A stretch of 10,063 nucleotides of DNA from Fibrobacter sp. UBA1313 (GTDB lineage Bacteria; Fibrobacterota; Fibrobacteria; Fibrobacterales; Fibrobacteraceae): NCBI GenBank assembly GCA_002307115.1, contig DBTP01000081.1, positions 1,284-11,346 on the forward strand, written 5' to 3'. Below, in pieces: positions 1 through 7,286 of this stretch. Below the pieces are notes generated by a model. The model made no database searches and was not told the DNA's origin. It saw nothing but the letters and a program-made list of their open reading frames with translations. The translations under genes were made by a program, and so were the position numbers. The stretch's first letter is position 1; each line of letters begins with the position of its first letter.

Positions 1-16
1 CGCAACCTATAAGGCA

Positions 17-67
17 TCAAACGGCGGCGGCGGATACATTGTAATGCTTATGGATATATTCACTCAT
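17..67 (-). pseudogene. Possible relic of an IS200/IS605-type transposase (TnpA) N-terminus
   Basis: A 16-codon frame reads MSEYIHKHYNVSAAAV and then stops. From memory, the Y1 transposases of IS200-like elements often begin MSEYIHKSHNVS or very similar, so the first dozen residues match closely. The similarity ends at a (CGG)4 run (bases 22-33 on the plus strand), after which the frame stops. None of the three frames to the window edge continues with a recognisable TnpA sequence. No HUH motif or catalytic Tyr is present in the window. It could be a decayed or 5'-only fragment of an insertion sequence, or a chance match over a short stretch. The hairpin just upstream (87-102) would also fit the left-end hairpin typical of this family. 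Confidence 0.3.
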
Positions 68-78
68 CCTGTCACATT

Positions 79-102
79 AAATAAAGCCGAAGCAAGCTTC
101 GG
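79..102 (-). terminator. Intrinsic terminator downstream of ftsK
   Basis: Read on the minus strand, a perfect 7-bp inverted repeat CCGAAGC / GCTTCGG (bases 87-93 and 96-102; more realistically a 6-bp stem with a CTTG tetraloop) is followed by CTTTATTT. It lies about 47 bases after the ftsK stop codon. The GC-rich stem followed by a T-rich, though interrupted, tract fits Rho-independent termination of ftsK. It could instead belong to the end of the possible IS200-like relic next to it. Confidence 0.55.
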
Positions 103-148
103 GGCCTTCGACCCAAGAGTTAAATATGGAAAAGCCAGAGAACTTATT

Positions 149-2908
149 TCAGCGATGCATCAAATTTGTGATCATCTCCGCATCCATGAGAATCTCGCGG
201 GGTTTGGCTCCACGAGCGGGACCGCAAATGCCGAGACGCTGCATCTGATCCACAATGCGGCCAGCGCGGGCAAAGCCTACACCAAAACGCCGTTGCACAT
301 TAGAAGTTGAAATACCGCCGTTGTCAGCACTGAAGAGAGCCACTTCAAAAACGAGAGGGTCTACATCTTTGGTGTTCAAATTTCCTACCCCACCCCCATC
401 ATCATCGTCGTCGTCTTTGCCTTCCGATTCAAGATCTGAATCTTTAATTCTTGTATCCAAATATTTCTGATAATCTACGTTGGGCTGGTTAGAACAAACG
501 TCCGCGAGTTTTTCTACTTCTTCATCAGTGAGGAAAGCGCCATGTACACGATGGGGTTCTGGGTCTTCCGTCGCGCGGAAAAGCATATCGCCTCGGCCCA
601 AAAGTTTTTCCGCGCCGGCACGGTCCATGACCGTGCGCGCATCAATCTGAGAAGCCACCTTGAAACTGATGCGCGTCGGAAGATTGGCTTTGATGAGGCC
701 AGTGATGACGTTCACCGAAGGGCGCTGGGTCGCAAGCACTAAGTGAATGCCCACCGCACGAGCCTTCTGGGCGATACGCGCAATGGATATTTCCACTTCT
801 TTTCCGGCGACCATCATCAAGTCCGCAAGTTCGTCGATGACGATCACAATGTAGGGAAGTTTTTCCAATTTTTCACCGGAATCAGAAACAATAGAACCCT
901 CCTGAACGCACTTATTAAACTGCGTAATGGCGGTAGCATCATCCTCGGAGGAAGATGCTATAAACGTTCCATCGGCAAGTACCTGCGTTTGTTCCAGGTG
1001 TTCTAAGAAAGAAGCCGCTTCCGCTTTTTCCGATTCCACTTTTACGTTATAGCCCGCGAGATTTCTCACCTTCGATTGAGCAAGCACTCCATAGCGGCGA
1101 TCCATTTCAACGCAGGCCCACTTCAACGCCTGCACGGCAACATTCGGTTGCGTAATCACCGGGTAAAGCAAATGCGGAATGTTTTCGTACAACTTAAGCT
1201 CCACCACCTTGGGATCCACTAAAATCATGCGAAGTTCATCTGGTGTTTTGCTGAAAAGAATACTTGCCATGAGCACATTGATGCACACCGATTTACCAGA
1301 ACCCGTCTGGCCCGCAATCAATACATGCGGCGCGCGCGCAAGATCCATGGTAAAAGGATTCCCCGTAATATCCTTGCCTAAAACCAACACTATTTTTTCC
1401 GGTTTGGGATCAAACCTCGGACTTTCAAAAATATCGCGGCAGTAAACGGTTTGTAATTTCCGGTTGGGAACTTCAATCCCCACCACCGCTTTACCAGGGA
1501 TCGGTGCGAGAATACGAATGGAAGCAGCCTTGAGCGCAAGCGCTAAATCCTCGTGAAGTGCAGCAAAACGAGAAACTTTTACGCCCGGACCCGGCTCCAC
1601 TTCAAAGCGAGTAATCATGGGTCCCGTGGCAATACCTACCACCTTTCCTTTGACCTTAAAGTTTTCTAACTGAAGCTCAAGTTGGTGACCAATTTCTTGA
1701 AGTTCCGCTTCGGAATAATCGGGAGTCTGTTCGGGGGGTGGCGGGAGAATATCGCGTACGGCCGGAAGCTTGTACTCTTCGTAAATCGGCTCGGTCGTTT
1801 TTTCGAGAGAATCTTGTGTCGAGGTTACTTTAGCCGCGCGGTTTGCAATCCATTCGGAATCCGGTTTATTCTTCCCTGACTCTGGATCTTTGGGCAGAGG
1901 AACTGCTTCAGGAACACTTTCATGACGGCGCACAATGCCTTGGACAGAAGGTTTACCATGACGATTATCTTCCCATTCATTCAAATCACGTACGCGACGG
2001 AGCTCCGCAATCTGATCGCGCAACTGGCGCACTTCCATGGCACCCAAACGGTGTTCATTCTCTTGAAGGTAACGTTCCTTTTCGGCAATTTCCGCGGCAC
2101 TCACAGATCCCATTGCCATCGAGGGCATAGAGGCCTCTTGTGTGGCAAATGCAGGCGCCACTGGGAGAGTTCCTTCAAAAGAGCCAACAGGGCCTTTGAA
2201 CGGAACCACCTTTTTGGGACGCATCATCGTATAATCGTCATCCCACTTGAAGGCTTTTTTAGTCGCAGCGATCGCCTTCGTTTCCGGGAGGGGCTCTACA
2301 CGAATTTCTTTTCGATTTTGCCACCAAGTAACCACAGAAGCCATCCACACTTTGACAAATGTAAAATGGGACAAACGAAGACCAAAAGCAATAACAAACA
2401 CAAAAAGAATTGCAATAGAACCAAAAATATATGGAGCGACCAAAGAGGGGCCGAAAATAGGCTGAGCAATATTCTGCACAAGAAAAGCACCCAATATCCC
2501 ACCACTCCTAAAAAGAACGTCTTTCGATGGGTGGAGATTATCAGCCACTTGCAGCGCCAATAACCCTGATCCTAAAAAGGTGAGTATGGAAAAACCTATG
2601 GCAAAACGAAAAAGACGCGCACGCACCATGCCACGCAACAACCAAATTCCCCAAAGCATCAAGGCCGCAGCGACAATAATAGACGTAAAAGAGCCGAAAA
2701 CGAAATGGAAAAATTGGGGTAAAAGAACACCAAAATAAGGTCCTAGCCAATTCCCCTCACTCCCTGAGTATACAAAGCTAATCAACGCCAAAGAGAGAAG
2801 AGCACCCAAAATCAATAGTATCCATCCAGACACATCCCTCGCTAAGCCTTCTGGAAGGGTGAACTGTGACTTTGACTGTTTTTTTGCTCTTTTAGATTTA
2901 TTAGCCAA
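149..2908 (-). CDS. ftsK: DNA translocase FtsK
   Basis: Septum-anchored, ATP-driven double-stranded DNA pump that clears chromosome termini through the closing septum and activates XerCD recombination at dif. The 919-residue product has four to five hydrophobic segments between residues 27 and 180. A charged linker follows, with a likely coiled coil near 275-310 and a proline-rich stretch near 390. The motor has Walker A GQTGSGKS (533-540) and Walker B with D692-E693 in VIVIDELADL. The C-terminal winged-helix gamma domain starts near 848, after a six-Asp run (832-837). The stretch between NLAGYN (ending N621) and Walker B is about 30 residues longer than I recall for E. coli FtsK. In the gamma domain the usual GYNRAAR reads GFARAGR (878-884). 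The start is TTG, chosen because a strong AGAAGGAG lies six bases upstream and the next Met is inside the membrane region. It is shorter than E. coli FtsK because the linker is short. Confidence 0.97.
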   Translation of the reverse strand: MANKSKRAKKQSKSQFTLPEGLARDVSGWILLILGALLSLALISFVYSGSEGNWLGPYFGVLLPQFFHFVFGSFTSIIVAAALMLWGIWLLRGMVRARLFRFAIGFSILTFLGSGLLALQVADNLHPSKDVLFRSGGILGAFLVQNIAQPIFGPSLVAPYIFGSIAILFVFVIAFGLRLSHFTFVKVWMASVVTWWQNRKEIRVEPLPETKAIAATKKAFKWDDDYTMMRPKKVVPFKGPVGSFEGTLPVAPAFATQEASMPSMAMGSVSAAEIAEKERYLQENEHRLGAMEVRQLRDQIAELRRVRDLNEWEDNRHGKPSVQGIVRRHESVPEAVPLPKDPESGKNKPDSEWIANRAAKVTSTQDSLEKTTEPIYEEYKLPAVRDILPPPPEQTPDYSEAELQEIGHQLELQLENFKVKGKVVGIATGPMITRFEVEPGPGVKVSRFAALHEDLALALKAASIRILAPIPGKAVVGIEVPNRKLQTVYCRDIFESPRFDPKPEKIVLVLGKDITGNPFTMDLARAPHVLIAGQTGSGKSVCINVLMASILFSKTPDELRMILVDPKVVELKLYENIPHLLYPVITQPNVAVQALKWACVEMDRRYGVLAQSKVRNLAGYNVKVESEKAEAASFLEHLEQTQVLADGTFIASSSEDDATAITQFNKCVQEGSIVSDSGEKLEKLPYIVIVIDELADLMMVAGKEVEISIARIAQKARAVGIHLVLATQRPSVNVITGLIKANLPTRISFKVASQIDARTVMDRAGAEKLLGRGDMLFRATEDPEPHRVHGAFLTDEEVEKLADVCSNQPNVDYQKYLDTRIKDSDLESEGKDDDDDDGGGVGNLNTKDVDPLVFEVALFSADNGGISTSNVQRRFGVGFARAGRIVDQMQRLGICGPARGAKPREILMDAEMITNLMHR

Positions 2909-2914
2909 GCGGGA

Positions 2915-2922
2915 CTCCTTCT
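2915..2922 (-). promoter_or_regulatory. Shine-Dalgarno of ftsK supporting a TTG start
   Basis: AGAAGGAG on the minus strand lies six bases before the TTG at 2908-2906. It is the strongest ribosome binding site in the window and decides the non-ATG start of ftsK. No ATG or GTG in this frame lies close enough to use it. Confidence 0.8.
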
Positions 2923-2928
2923 ATCTAC

Positions 2929-2957
2929 ATATTCTTTTGGTTCTATATTCTTCTGGT
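2929..2957. repeat. Tandem 13-bp direct repeat in the divergent promoter region
   Basis: ATATTCTTTTGGT (2929-2941) and ATATTCTTCTGGT (2945-2957) differ at one base and recur with a 16-bp period. They sit between ftsK and the adenylate cyclase gene, where both promoters must lie. Paired direct repeats like this can be binding sites for a regulator, but low-complexity T-rich sequence can also produce them by chance. Confidence 0.45.
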
Positions 2958-2971
2958 AAATATAAATTCAA
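2937..2971. promoter_or_regulatory. Candidate overlapping divergent promoters for ftsK and the cyclase gene
   Basis: The 84-bp A+T-rich spacer must serve both genes. For the plus strand, TTGGTT (2937-2942) and TATAAA (2961-2966) are 18 bases apart, putting a start near 2973. For the minus strand, TTGAAT (complement of 2966-2971) and TATAGA (complement of 2942-2947) are also 18 apart. The two promoters would overlap face to face, so only one polymerase could be bound at a time. The matches to sigma-70 consensus are partial and the region is A+T-rich, so this is tentative. Confidence 0.3.
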
Positions 2972-2992
2972 CCTGTTTTCTATGTTTTAAGA

Positions 2993-5989
2993 ATGTTCAT
3001 AAAACAATCCAAATCCGTAAAAAAGGTAGTCCGAGGGCTGATCATTGGAGTTGTCCTCTTATTCTCCGTTATCCTTCTTGCATCGCCAAGCGAGACACAT
3101 TCAAAAATTACTGCCGATTGGACAACTAAGCTAGAAAATCTTTTTTACGATACCTACTTTAAATGGGCTAGCAAAGACAATACAGAATATGATGAAAATA
3201 CTAAAGTTCAAAGCAGCGAAGGCCATGCAGACAACATTATCATTGTCGATATCGATGAAAATTCACTGACCAAATTTGGCAATTATAACGAATGGACTCG
3301 AGATATCCATGCGAATGTCATCAAATCCTTGGAGAAAGGGGGTGCATCTGCCATTGTTTTTGACATTCTTTTTAAAGGTGCGGACTTCGGAAAAAATAAA
3401 GCGACCCACACCGTACATATTCTCAAAGAACTCTACCCCGCAATGGACTGGAAAGAGCAATATCCTTTTCTTCTCAAAAAATATAACGATGATTCTTTAT
3501 TGATAAATGCGGTCAAAGAAAACGGCAATACCATTGTGGCGTCCATGTTCAACAACAGAAAAGCTTACAAACATGAATCCCAATGGCAACCTCTAAGTTC
3601 TCCTGAATGGCAAACTGCCTTAGGAACACAATCCACGTTTTCGCTTCTTCAAGCAGATTCGGCACAAAAAATAGAAGCCAAGGATCTTCTCGATAATATT
3701 TTTCCTGAACTTTCCCATTCTGCGGCAAGGATGGGCGTGGTCAATGCATTCCCAGACAAAGATGGCATCGTGCGAAAAGTATCCATGCTCTATCGATTCC
3801 CCAATCCTGACATTTACCCTTATGCAGAAAGCCGTCTCTATGGTTCGCTTGCTTTGCAAACCATTTTGCACCTTTTTCATCAAAAATCAGAAAACGTACA
3901 AATTAAGATGGGACAGTATATCAATATCGGGAAGCCTTTTGGGATCTATCGCGATAGTTCTGGAGGCTTGCAAACCACCTATCCCCAATTCTCTTACCCC
4001 ATGTTCAAAGCACTCCTAGCAAGTAAATCCATCTACGCCAATCATTCCCAAGATTCCACAAAATCCTTTATTGAAATCGCGAATAAAATAATTGTCAAAA
4101 AAGAAGATAGCGGTGAATTATCGTTTGAAATTTTTGATGGACAAATTGTTACTGGACCTTTAGCTAAAGCAGTACAAGCGCTCAAATGGAATGAATTCAA
4201 AGTAGAACCCCCTTTTGTTATTCAAAAAGCCGAAATACCCCACCAGATCATTCTGGTAGATACCAACGCCGATGAAGAAGTAACACTCAATCGTTACACG
4301 GTCGAAACTATTCAATATTTCAAAAATGAAATTGACACGTTAAAAAAAGGGGAACAAAAAAATCTTTCCTGTGATTTAGATATTCATTTTGATGCCAAGA
4401 AAAATGCTTGGATTTCTAATTTTAACATTCTTTCTCCCGATGTACTTAATGACCTTTTATCTGTAAAGTCCGAAGATTTGGATACGTTCCCTATTGGCAA
4501 AGAGATTCGTTTTGGTACGGAAAGAAAAATTCCGATTGATGAACATGGGGGCTTCCAAATTCGTTATCAAAGCCGATTCAATATTCCCCCGAACGTAAGG
4601 ACATTTCAACACTTGTCCTATTACGATGTAGCCAAGAATAGATTGGATCCTGGATTATACCAAGGAAAGATTTTTATTTTAGGTTCTGCGACGCCCGCAC
4701 TTTTTGATTTCATCTCCGCCCCTCATGAAGAAAATTTTCCAGCCATCTTGGTGCATGCGAATATTATTCAAAACATTCTAAACAATGAATACCTAACCAA
4801 CCTCGATGAAATAAAACAACTTCAGATTCTGTTGCTATTAACGATTCTTAGCATCCTCATGGGGCTTTACATGCCTCAACGAATTTCCGTTATTAGCATC
4901 TTGGCTTTGTCTGTTGGCTACGTGTTGATCGGTTATTATTACTTTGAAACGGGGCTCTATATTGGAGTTGCACGACCCATCATCATTATTTTTTCTGTAT
5001 TTATTTCAGCCTTTTTAGTCCGATTTTACTACGAATCAAAAGAAAAACGATTCCTCAATAATGCATTTAAACAGTACATCGCAGCAGAAGTCATTGATGA
5101 AATGCTCGCCCATGAAATTATGCCAACCTTGGGTGGAGAAGAATCCTATATCACCGCATTCTTTACAGATATCGCAGGGTTCTCCTCTTTCTCCGAAAAA
5201 ATTGGGAATCCCATAAAACTAGTAGAACTTCTTAACGAATATTTCACGGAAATGACGAACATTCTCACTTCCAATAAAGGGACACTGGATAAATACGAAG
5301 GAGATGCTATTGTCGCCTTCTTTGGTGCACCCATGCCTCTTCTCAATCATCGGCAGAATGCTTGTGAAACCGCCATCGCCATGCAAAGAGCCCTACAGGG
5401 TCTTCGCAAAAAATGGGCGTCGGAAAAGGGAAAATGGCCCGAAGCAGTATGCAATATGCACATGCGCATAGGCATTAATACAGGAAACATCGTCACAGGA
5501 AACATGGGTTCCACCATACGCAAGAACTACACGATGATGGGAGATGCGGTAAATCTCACGGCTCGCTTAGAAAGCGTTGCGAAGCAATATGGGGCCTGCA
5601 TTCATGTGAGCGAAGAAACAGTCGAAGGCATCGTTCCCGGAACTATTCTTTACCGCACGCTGGATACCATCCGCGTTGTGGGGAAGAAAAAACCGGTGGC
5701 TACTTATGAATTACTTTGTTCTAAAGACTGTCCCATCAAGGAAACCGTAGAAAAACTCATTCCCCTATGGGAAAAAGCACGCCAACATTACCTCGCTATG
5801 GAATGGGATAAGGCCATTGAACTCTTTTCGCAAACGATTGAATTAGAGCCCCATAATCCCGATAAAGATCCGGGAAGTGTCACAACGCCCTCTCATGTGT
5901 ACTTGAGTCGCTGTGCCTTCTATAAAAAATCCCCTCCGGTTACGGGAGGGGGAACTTGGGATGGCGTTTACACGGCGAAAGAAAAGTAA
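2993..5989 (+). CDS. CHASE2-sensor class III adenylate cyclase
   Basis: Membrane receptor expected to turn ATP into cyclic AMP in response to an extracytoplasmic signal. The 998-residue protein has an N-terminal membrane anchor (about 13-31). Its CHASE2 sensor begins near 80 (NIIIVDIDENS, then WTRDIHANVI and IVFDILF) and ends near 605. Three membrane helices follow at about 609-682. The cyclase domain (about 690-920) has metal-binding aspartates D726 (FTDIAGFS) and D771 (KYEGDAIVAFFG), adenine-selecting Lys767, and MMGDAVNLTARLES carrying the Asp, Asn and Arg of the active site. It therefore looks catalytically complete and ATP-specific. The C-terminus has one TPR-like helix pair and a PP...WDGVY ending that I recall in related cyclases. 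The sensor domain is unusually long, with an insertion near 330-505. The ribosome binding site before this ATG is weak. It diverges from ftsK and converges on fabZ two bases away. Confidence 0.93.
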   Translation: MFIKQSKSVKKVVRGLIIGVVLLFSVILLASPSETHSKITADWTTKLENLFYDTYFKWASKDNTEYDENTKVQSSEGHADNIIIVDIDENSLTKFGNYNEWTRDIHANVIKSLEKGGASAIVFDILFKGADFGKNKATHTVHILKELYPAMDWKEQYPFLLKKYNDDSLLINAVKENGNTIVASMFNNRKAYKHESQWQPLSSPEWQTALGTQSTFSLLQADSAQKIEAKDLLDNIFPELSHSAARMGVVNAFPDKDGIVRKVSMLYRFPNPDIYPYAESRLYGSLALQTILHLFHQKSENVQIKMGQYINIGKPFGIYRDSSGGLQTTYPQFSYPMFKALLASKSIYANHSQDSTKSFIEIANKIIVKKEDSGELSFEIFDGQIVTGPLAKAVQALKWNEFKVEPPFVIQKAEIPHQIILVDTNADEEVTLNRYTVETIQYFKNEIDTLKKGEQKNLSCDLDIHFDAKKNAWISNFNILSPDVLNDLLSVKSEDLDTFPIGKEIRFGTERKIPIDEHGGFQIRYQSRFNIPPNVRTFQHLSYYDVAKNRLDPGLYQGKIFILGSATPALFDFISAPHEENFPAILVHANIIQNILNNEYLTNLDEIKQLQILLLLTILSILMGLYMPQRISVISILALSVGYVLIGYYYFETGLYIGVARPIIIIFSVFISAFLVRFYYESKEKRFLNNAFKQYIAAEVIDEMLAHEIMPTLGGEESYITAFFTDIAGFSSFSEKIGNPIKLVELLNEYFTEMTNILTSNKGTLDKYEGDAIVAFFGAPMPLLNHRQNACETAIAMQRALQGLRKKWASEKGKWPEAVCNMHMRIGINTGNIVTGNMGSTIRKNYTMMGDAVNLTARLESVAKQYGACIHVSEETVEGIVPGTILYRTLDTIRVVGKKKPVATYELLCSKDCPIKETVEKLIPLWEKARQHYLAMEWDKAIELFSQTIELEPHNPDKDPGSVTTPSHVYLSRCAFYKKSPPVTGGGTWDGVYTAKEK
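5924..5951 (-). terminator. Intrinsic terminator of the lipoprotein-to-fabZ operon, inside the cyclase gene
   Basis: On the minus strand CCCCTCC, a seven-base loop, and GGAGGGG (complement of 5931-5951) are followed by ATTTTTT (complement of 5924-5930). This is a textbook Rho-independent terminator about 40 bases after the fabZ stop codon. It lies wholly within the last 70 bases of the oppositely oriented cyclase coding region, where the same bases encode the SPPVTGGG part of its tail. There is no T-run on the plus strand after the stem, so it should act only on the minus-strand transcript. Confidence 0.8.
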
Positions 5990-5991
5990 AA

Positions 5992-6474
5992 CTAAATCAT
6001 CGTCGCTGTGAAGCCTGTATTGCAGACAAGTTCTGTTCCACAATAGATTTCGCCAGTAAATACGATAATTCCCCGACGGAACTTTTCAAGCACGACTTTC
6101 ACCGTCAATTGATCGCCAGGACGCACCGGGCGACGGAAACGGCAGCCATCGACAGCCATAAAAGCGGGGCGTTTGCCTTGAGTCTCTGCCTCATGAGCGA
6201 AGTTCGCCAAAATGCAACCCGCCTGAGCCATGGTTTCAATTTGAATAACACCGGGCATTACGGGCTCTTCTGGGAAATGTCCCTGAAAAAAAGGCTCGTT
6301 AAAGGAGACGTTCTTGATACAAACGATGGAAGGTTTTTCAGCATCAAGATCCATCGACACCACTTGGTCAATGAAAAGGAACGGATAGCGATGTGGCAAC
6401 AACTTAAGAATTGCGGCAAAGTCCAAAAGGATTCCTGGCTTCTCAGGCTTCGGTAGGGTATCTAGAAGGGACAT
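5992..6474 (-). CDS. fabZ: 3-hydroxyacyl-[acyl-carrier-protein] dehydratase FabZ
   Basis: Hot-dog-fold enzyme of type II fatty-acid synthesis that removes water from 3-hydroxyacyl-ACP to give trans-2-enoyl-ACP in the cytoplasm. It competes with lipid A acyltransferases for 3-hydroxyacyl-ACP. The 160-residue product is of usual length. It shows LPHRYPFLFID (26-36), the active-site GHFPEEPVMPGV with His66, and Glu80 in IQIETMAQAG, the 14-residue spacing expected for the catalytic pair. The ATG has GAGGT nine bases upstream. The first 32 bases overlap the end of lpxC in another frame, suggesting translational coupling. It is the last gene of the operon and is followed by an intrinsic terminator. 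FabA is the alternative, but the motif set and genomic context favour FabZ. Confidence 0.95.
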   Translation of the reverse strand: MSLLDTLPKPEKPGILLDFAAILKLLPHRYPFLFIDQVVSMDLDAEKPSIVCIKNVSFNEPFFQGHFPEEPVMPGVIQIETMAQAGCILANFAHEAETQGKRPAFMAVDGCRFRRPVRPGDQLTVKVVLEKFRRGIIVFTGEIYCGTELVCNTGFTATMI

Positions 6475-7285
6475 ATTCGAGTAACCTCGCTAAAATTTGG
6501 TGGTGGGCAATGTGCCCTCCATTGTGAATTCGGATTCTCAATCTAGGTAAAATTGGCTTCGGGAGAGAAATATCTCCGAGTAAATCCAGAATTTTATGAA
6601 AAATCGGTTCCTGAGGGTGCCGCAAAGCCCCCCCCACCAAGGTTTCCAACTTACCATCTGAATTTGTATTCAATAAAAGGCCGCAAGATTCATTGGCTCC
6701 GCTGAGGAGTCCTCTCTTCTTGGCGTTTTCATAATCATCGTTAAAAATAAACGTACGCGCAGAAAAAATACGGAGAAGATCTTCGGCTTCATAGATCGCT
6801 ACATAAGCAGAATCCTGATAACGTCCATGTTCGATGGAGTACTCAATTTCCAAAGTATCCGCTGGCGAAATTTGACAAAATCCATTTTGCCATTTCCACT
6901 CCATTGTAAAAGGAGCATCATAAAAACAAAGGGCTTCCGGGCGGCCAGCGAAGCGTCGCAGAACTTTGTACCAAGGCCAAGCACTCCCATCTAAAAGCGG
7001 AAGCTCTTTTGCCTCAGCATGAACTTCAAAATGCTGTCTGGGCCATAAGAGAAAAAGGGGGGCTAAGTGTTCTGGAGAATGAATGGCATCTCCATTTTCA
7101 TTTTCCACAATGGTCGTGCGGCAAATGTGACGGTTTAACTTTGAAAAATCAGAGAGATCATTAGAATCCCACAATTTTTTCCCATTTTCACAAAACCAAG
7201 CCACATGGGGGTTCTCTTGATGCAAACACTCCACACGCGCATTCACCAAAGGAAAAGAAAGAGAAGGAGATGTAAAAATTGACAT
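6443..7285 (-). CDS. lpxC: UDP-3-O-acyl-N-acetylglucosamine deacetylase LpxC, divergent
   Basis: Zinc metalloenzyme catalysing the committed, deacetylation step of lipid A synthesis in the cytoplasm. In the 280-residue form starting at ATG 7285 the key residues are all present: Glu72-His73 in HSPEHL (general base and zinc ligand), DGSA at 99-102, ARTF at 176-179, zinc ligands His230 and Asp234 in HKILDLLGD, and His258 in GGHIAHH. However, the first 70 residues lack the usual G.G.HSG motif, EHLLAALxGxGIDN is reduced to EHLAPLFLL, and the GGSLDN-type loop reads GANESCG. It is thus a remote but apparently active family member. This ATG is preferred to an upstream TTG at 7330 because AGGGG lies four bases before it and it starts one base after the upstream stop. 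Its end overlaps fabZ by 32 bases. Confidence 0.85.
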   Translation of the reverse strand: MSIFTSPSLSFPLVNARVECLHQENPHVAWFCENGKKLWDSNDLSDFSKLNRHICRTTIVENENGDAIHSPEHLAPLFLLWPRQHFEVHAEAKELPLLDGSAWPWYKVLRRFAGRPEALCFYDAPFTMEWKWQNGFCQISPADTLEIEYSIEHGRYQDSAYVAIYEAEDLLRIFSARTFIFNDDYENAKKRGLLSGANESCGLLLNTNSDGKLETLVGGALRHPQEPIFHKILDLLGDISLPKPILPRLRIRIHNGGHIAHHQILARLLEYVPSRYPTEA

Positions 7286-7286
7286 A

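Noticed and set aside
2..310. A frame open from the window edge on the plus strand, with ATG at 44
   Set aside because: Its second half is antisense to the FtsK gamma domain, the product matches nothing I know, and it passes through the terminator hairpin.
1922..2563. A 213-codon open frame on the plus strand, antisense to the FtsK N-terminal region
   Set aside because: It runs opposite a clear ftsK frame, has no recognisable domain or ribosome binding site, and its composition is that of a reverse-complement shadow.
5944..5952. GGGAGGGGG as a KOPS-like FtsK guide sequence
   Set aside because: It does not fit GGGNAGGG and is already explained as one arm of the terminator stem.
5956..6456. 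A 166-codon plus-strand frame across fabZ
   Set aside because: It is wholly explained as a shadow of fabZ, whose active-site motifs are unmistakable.
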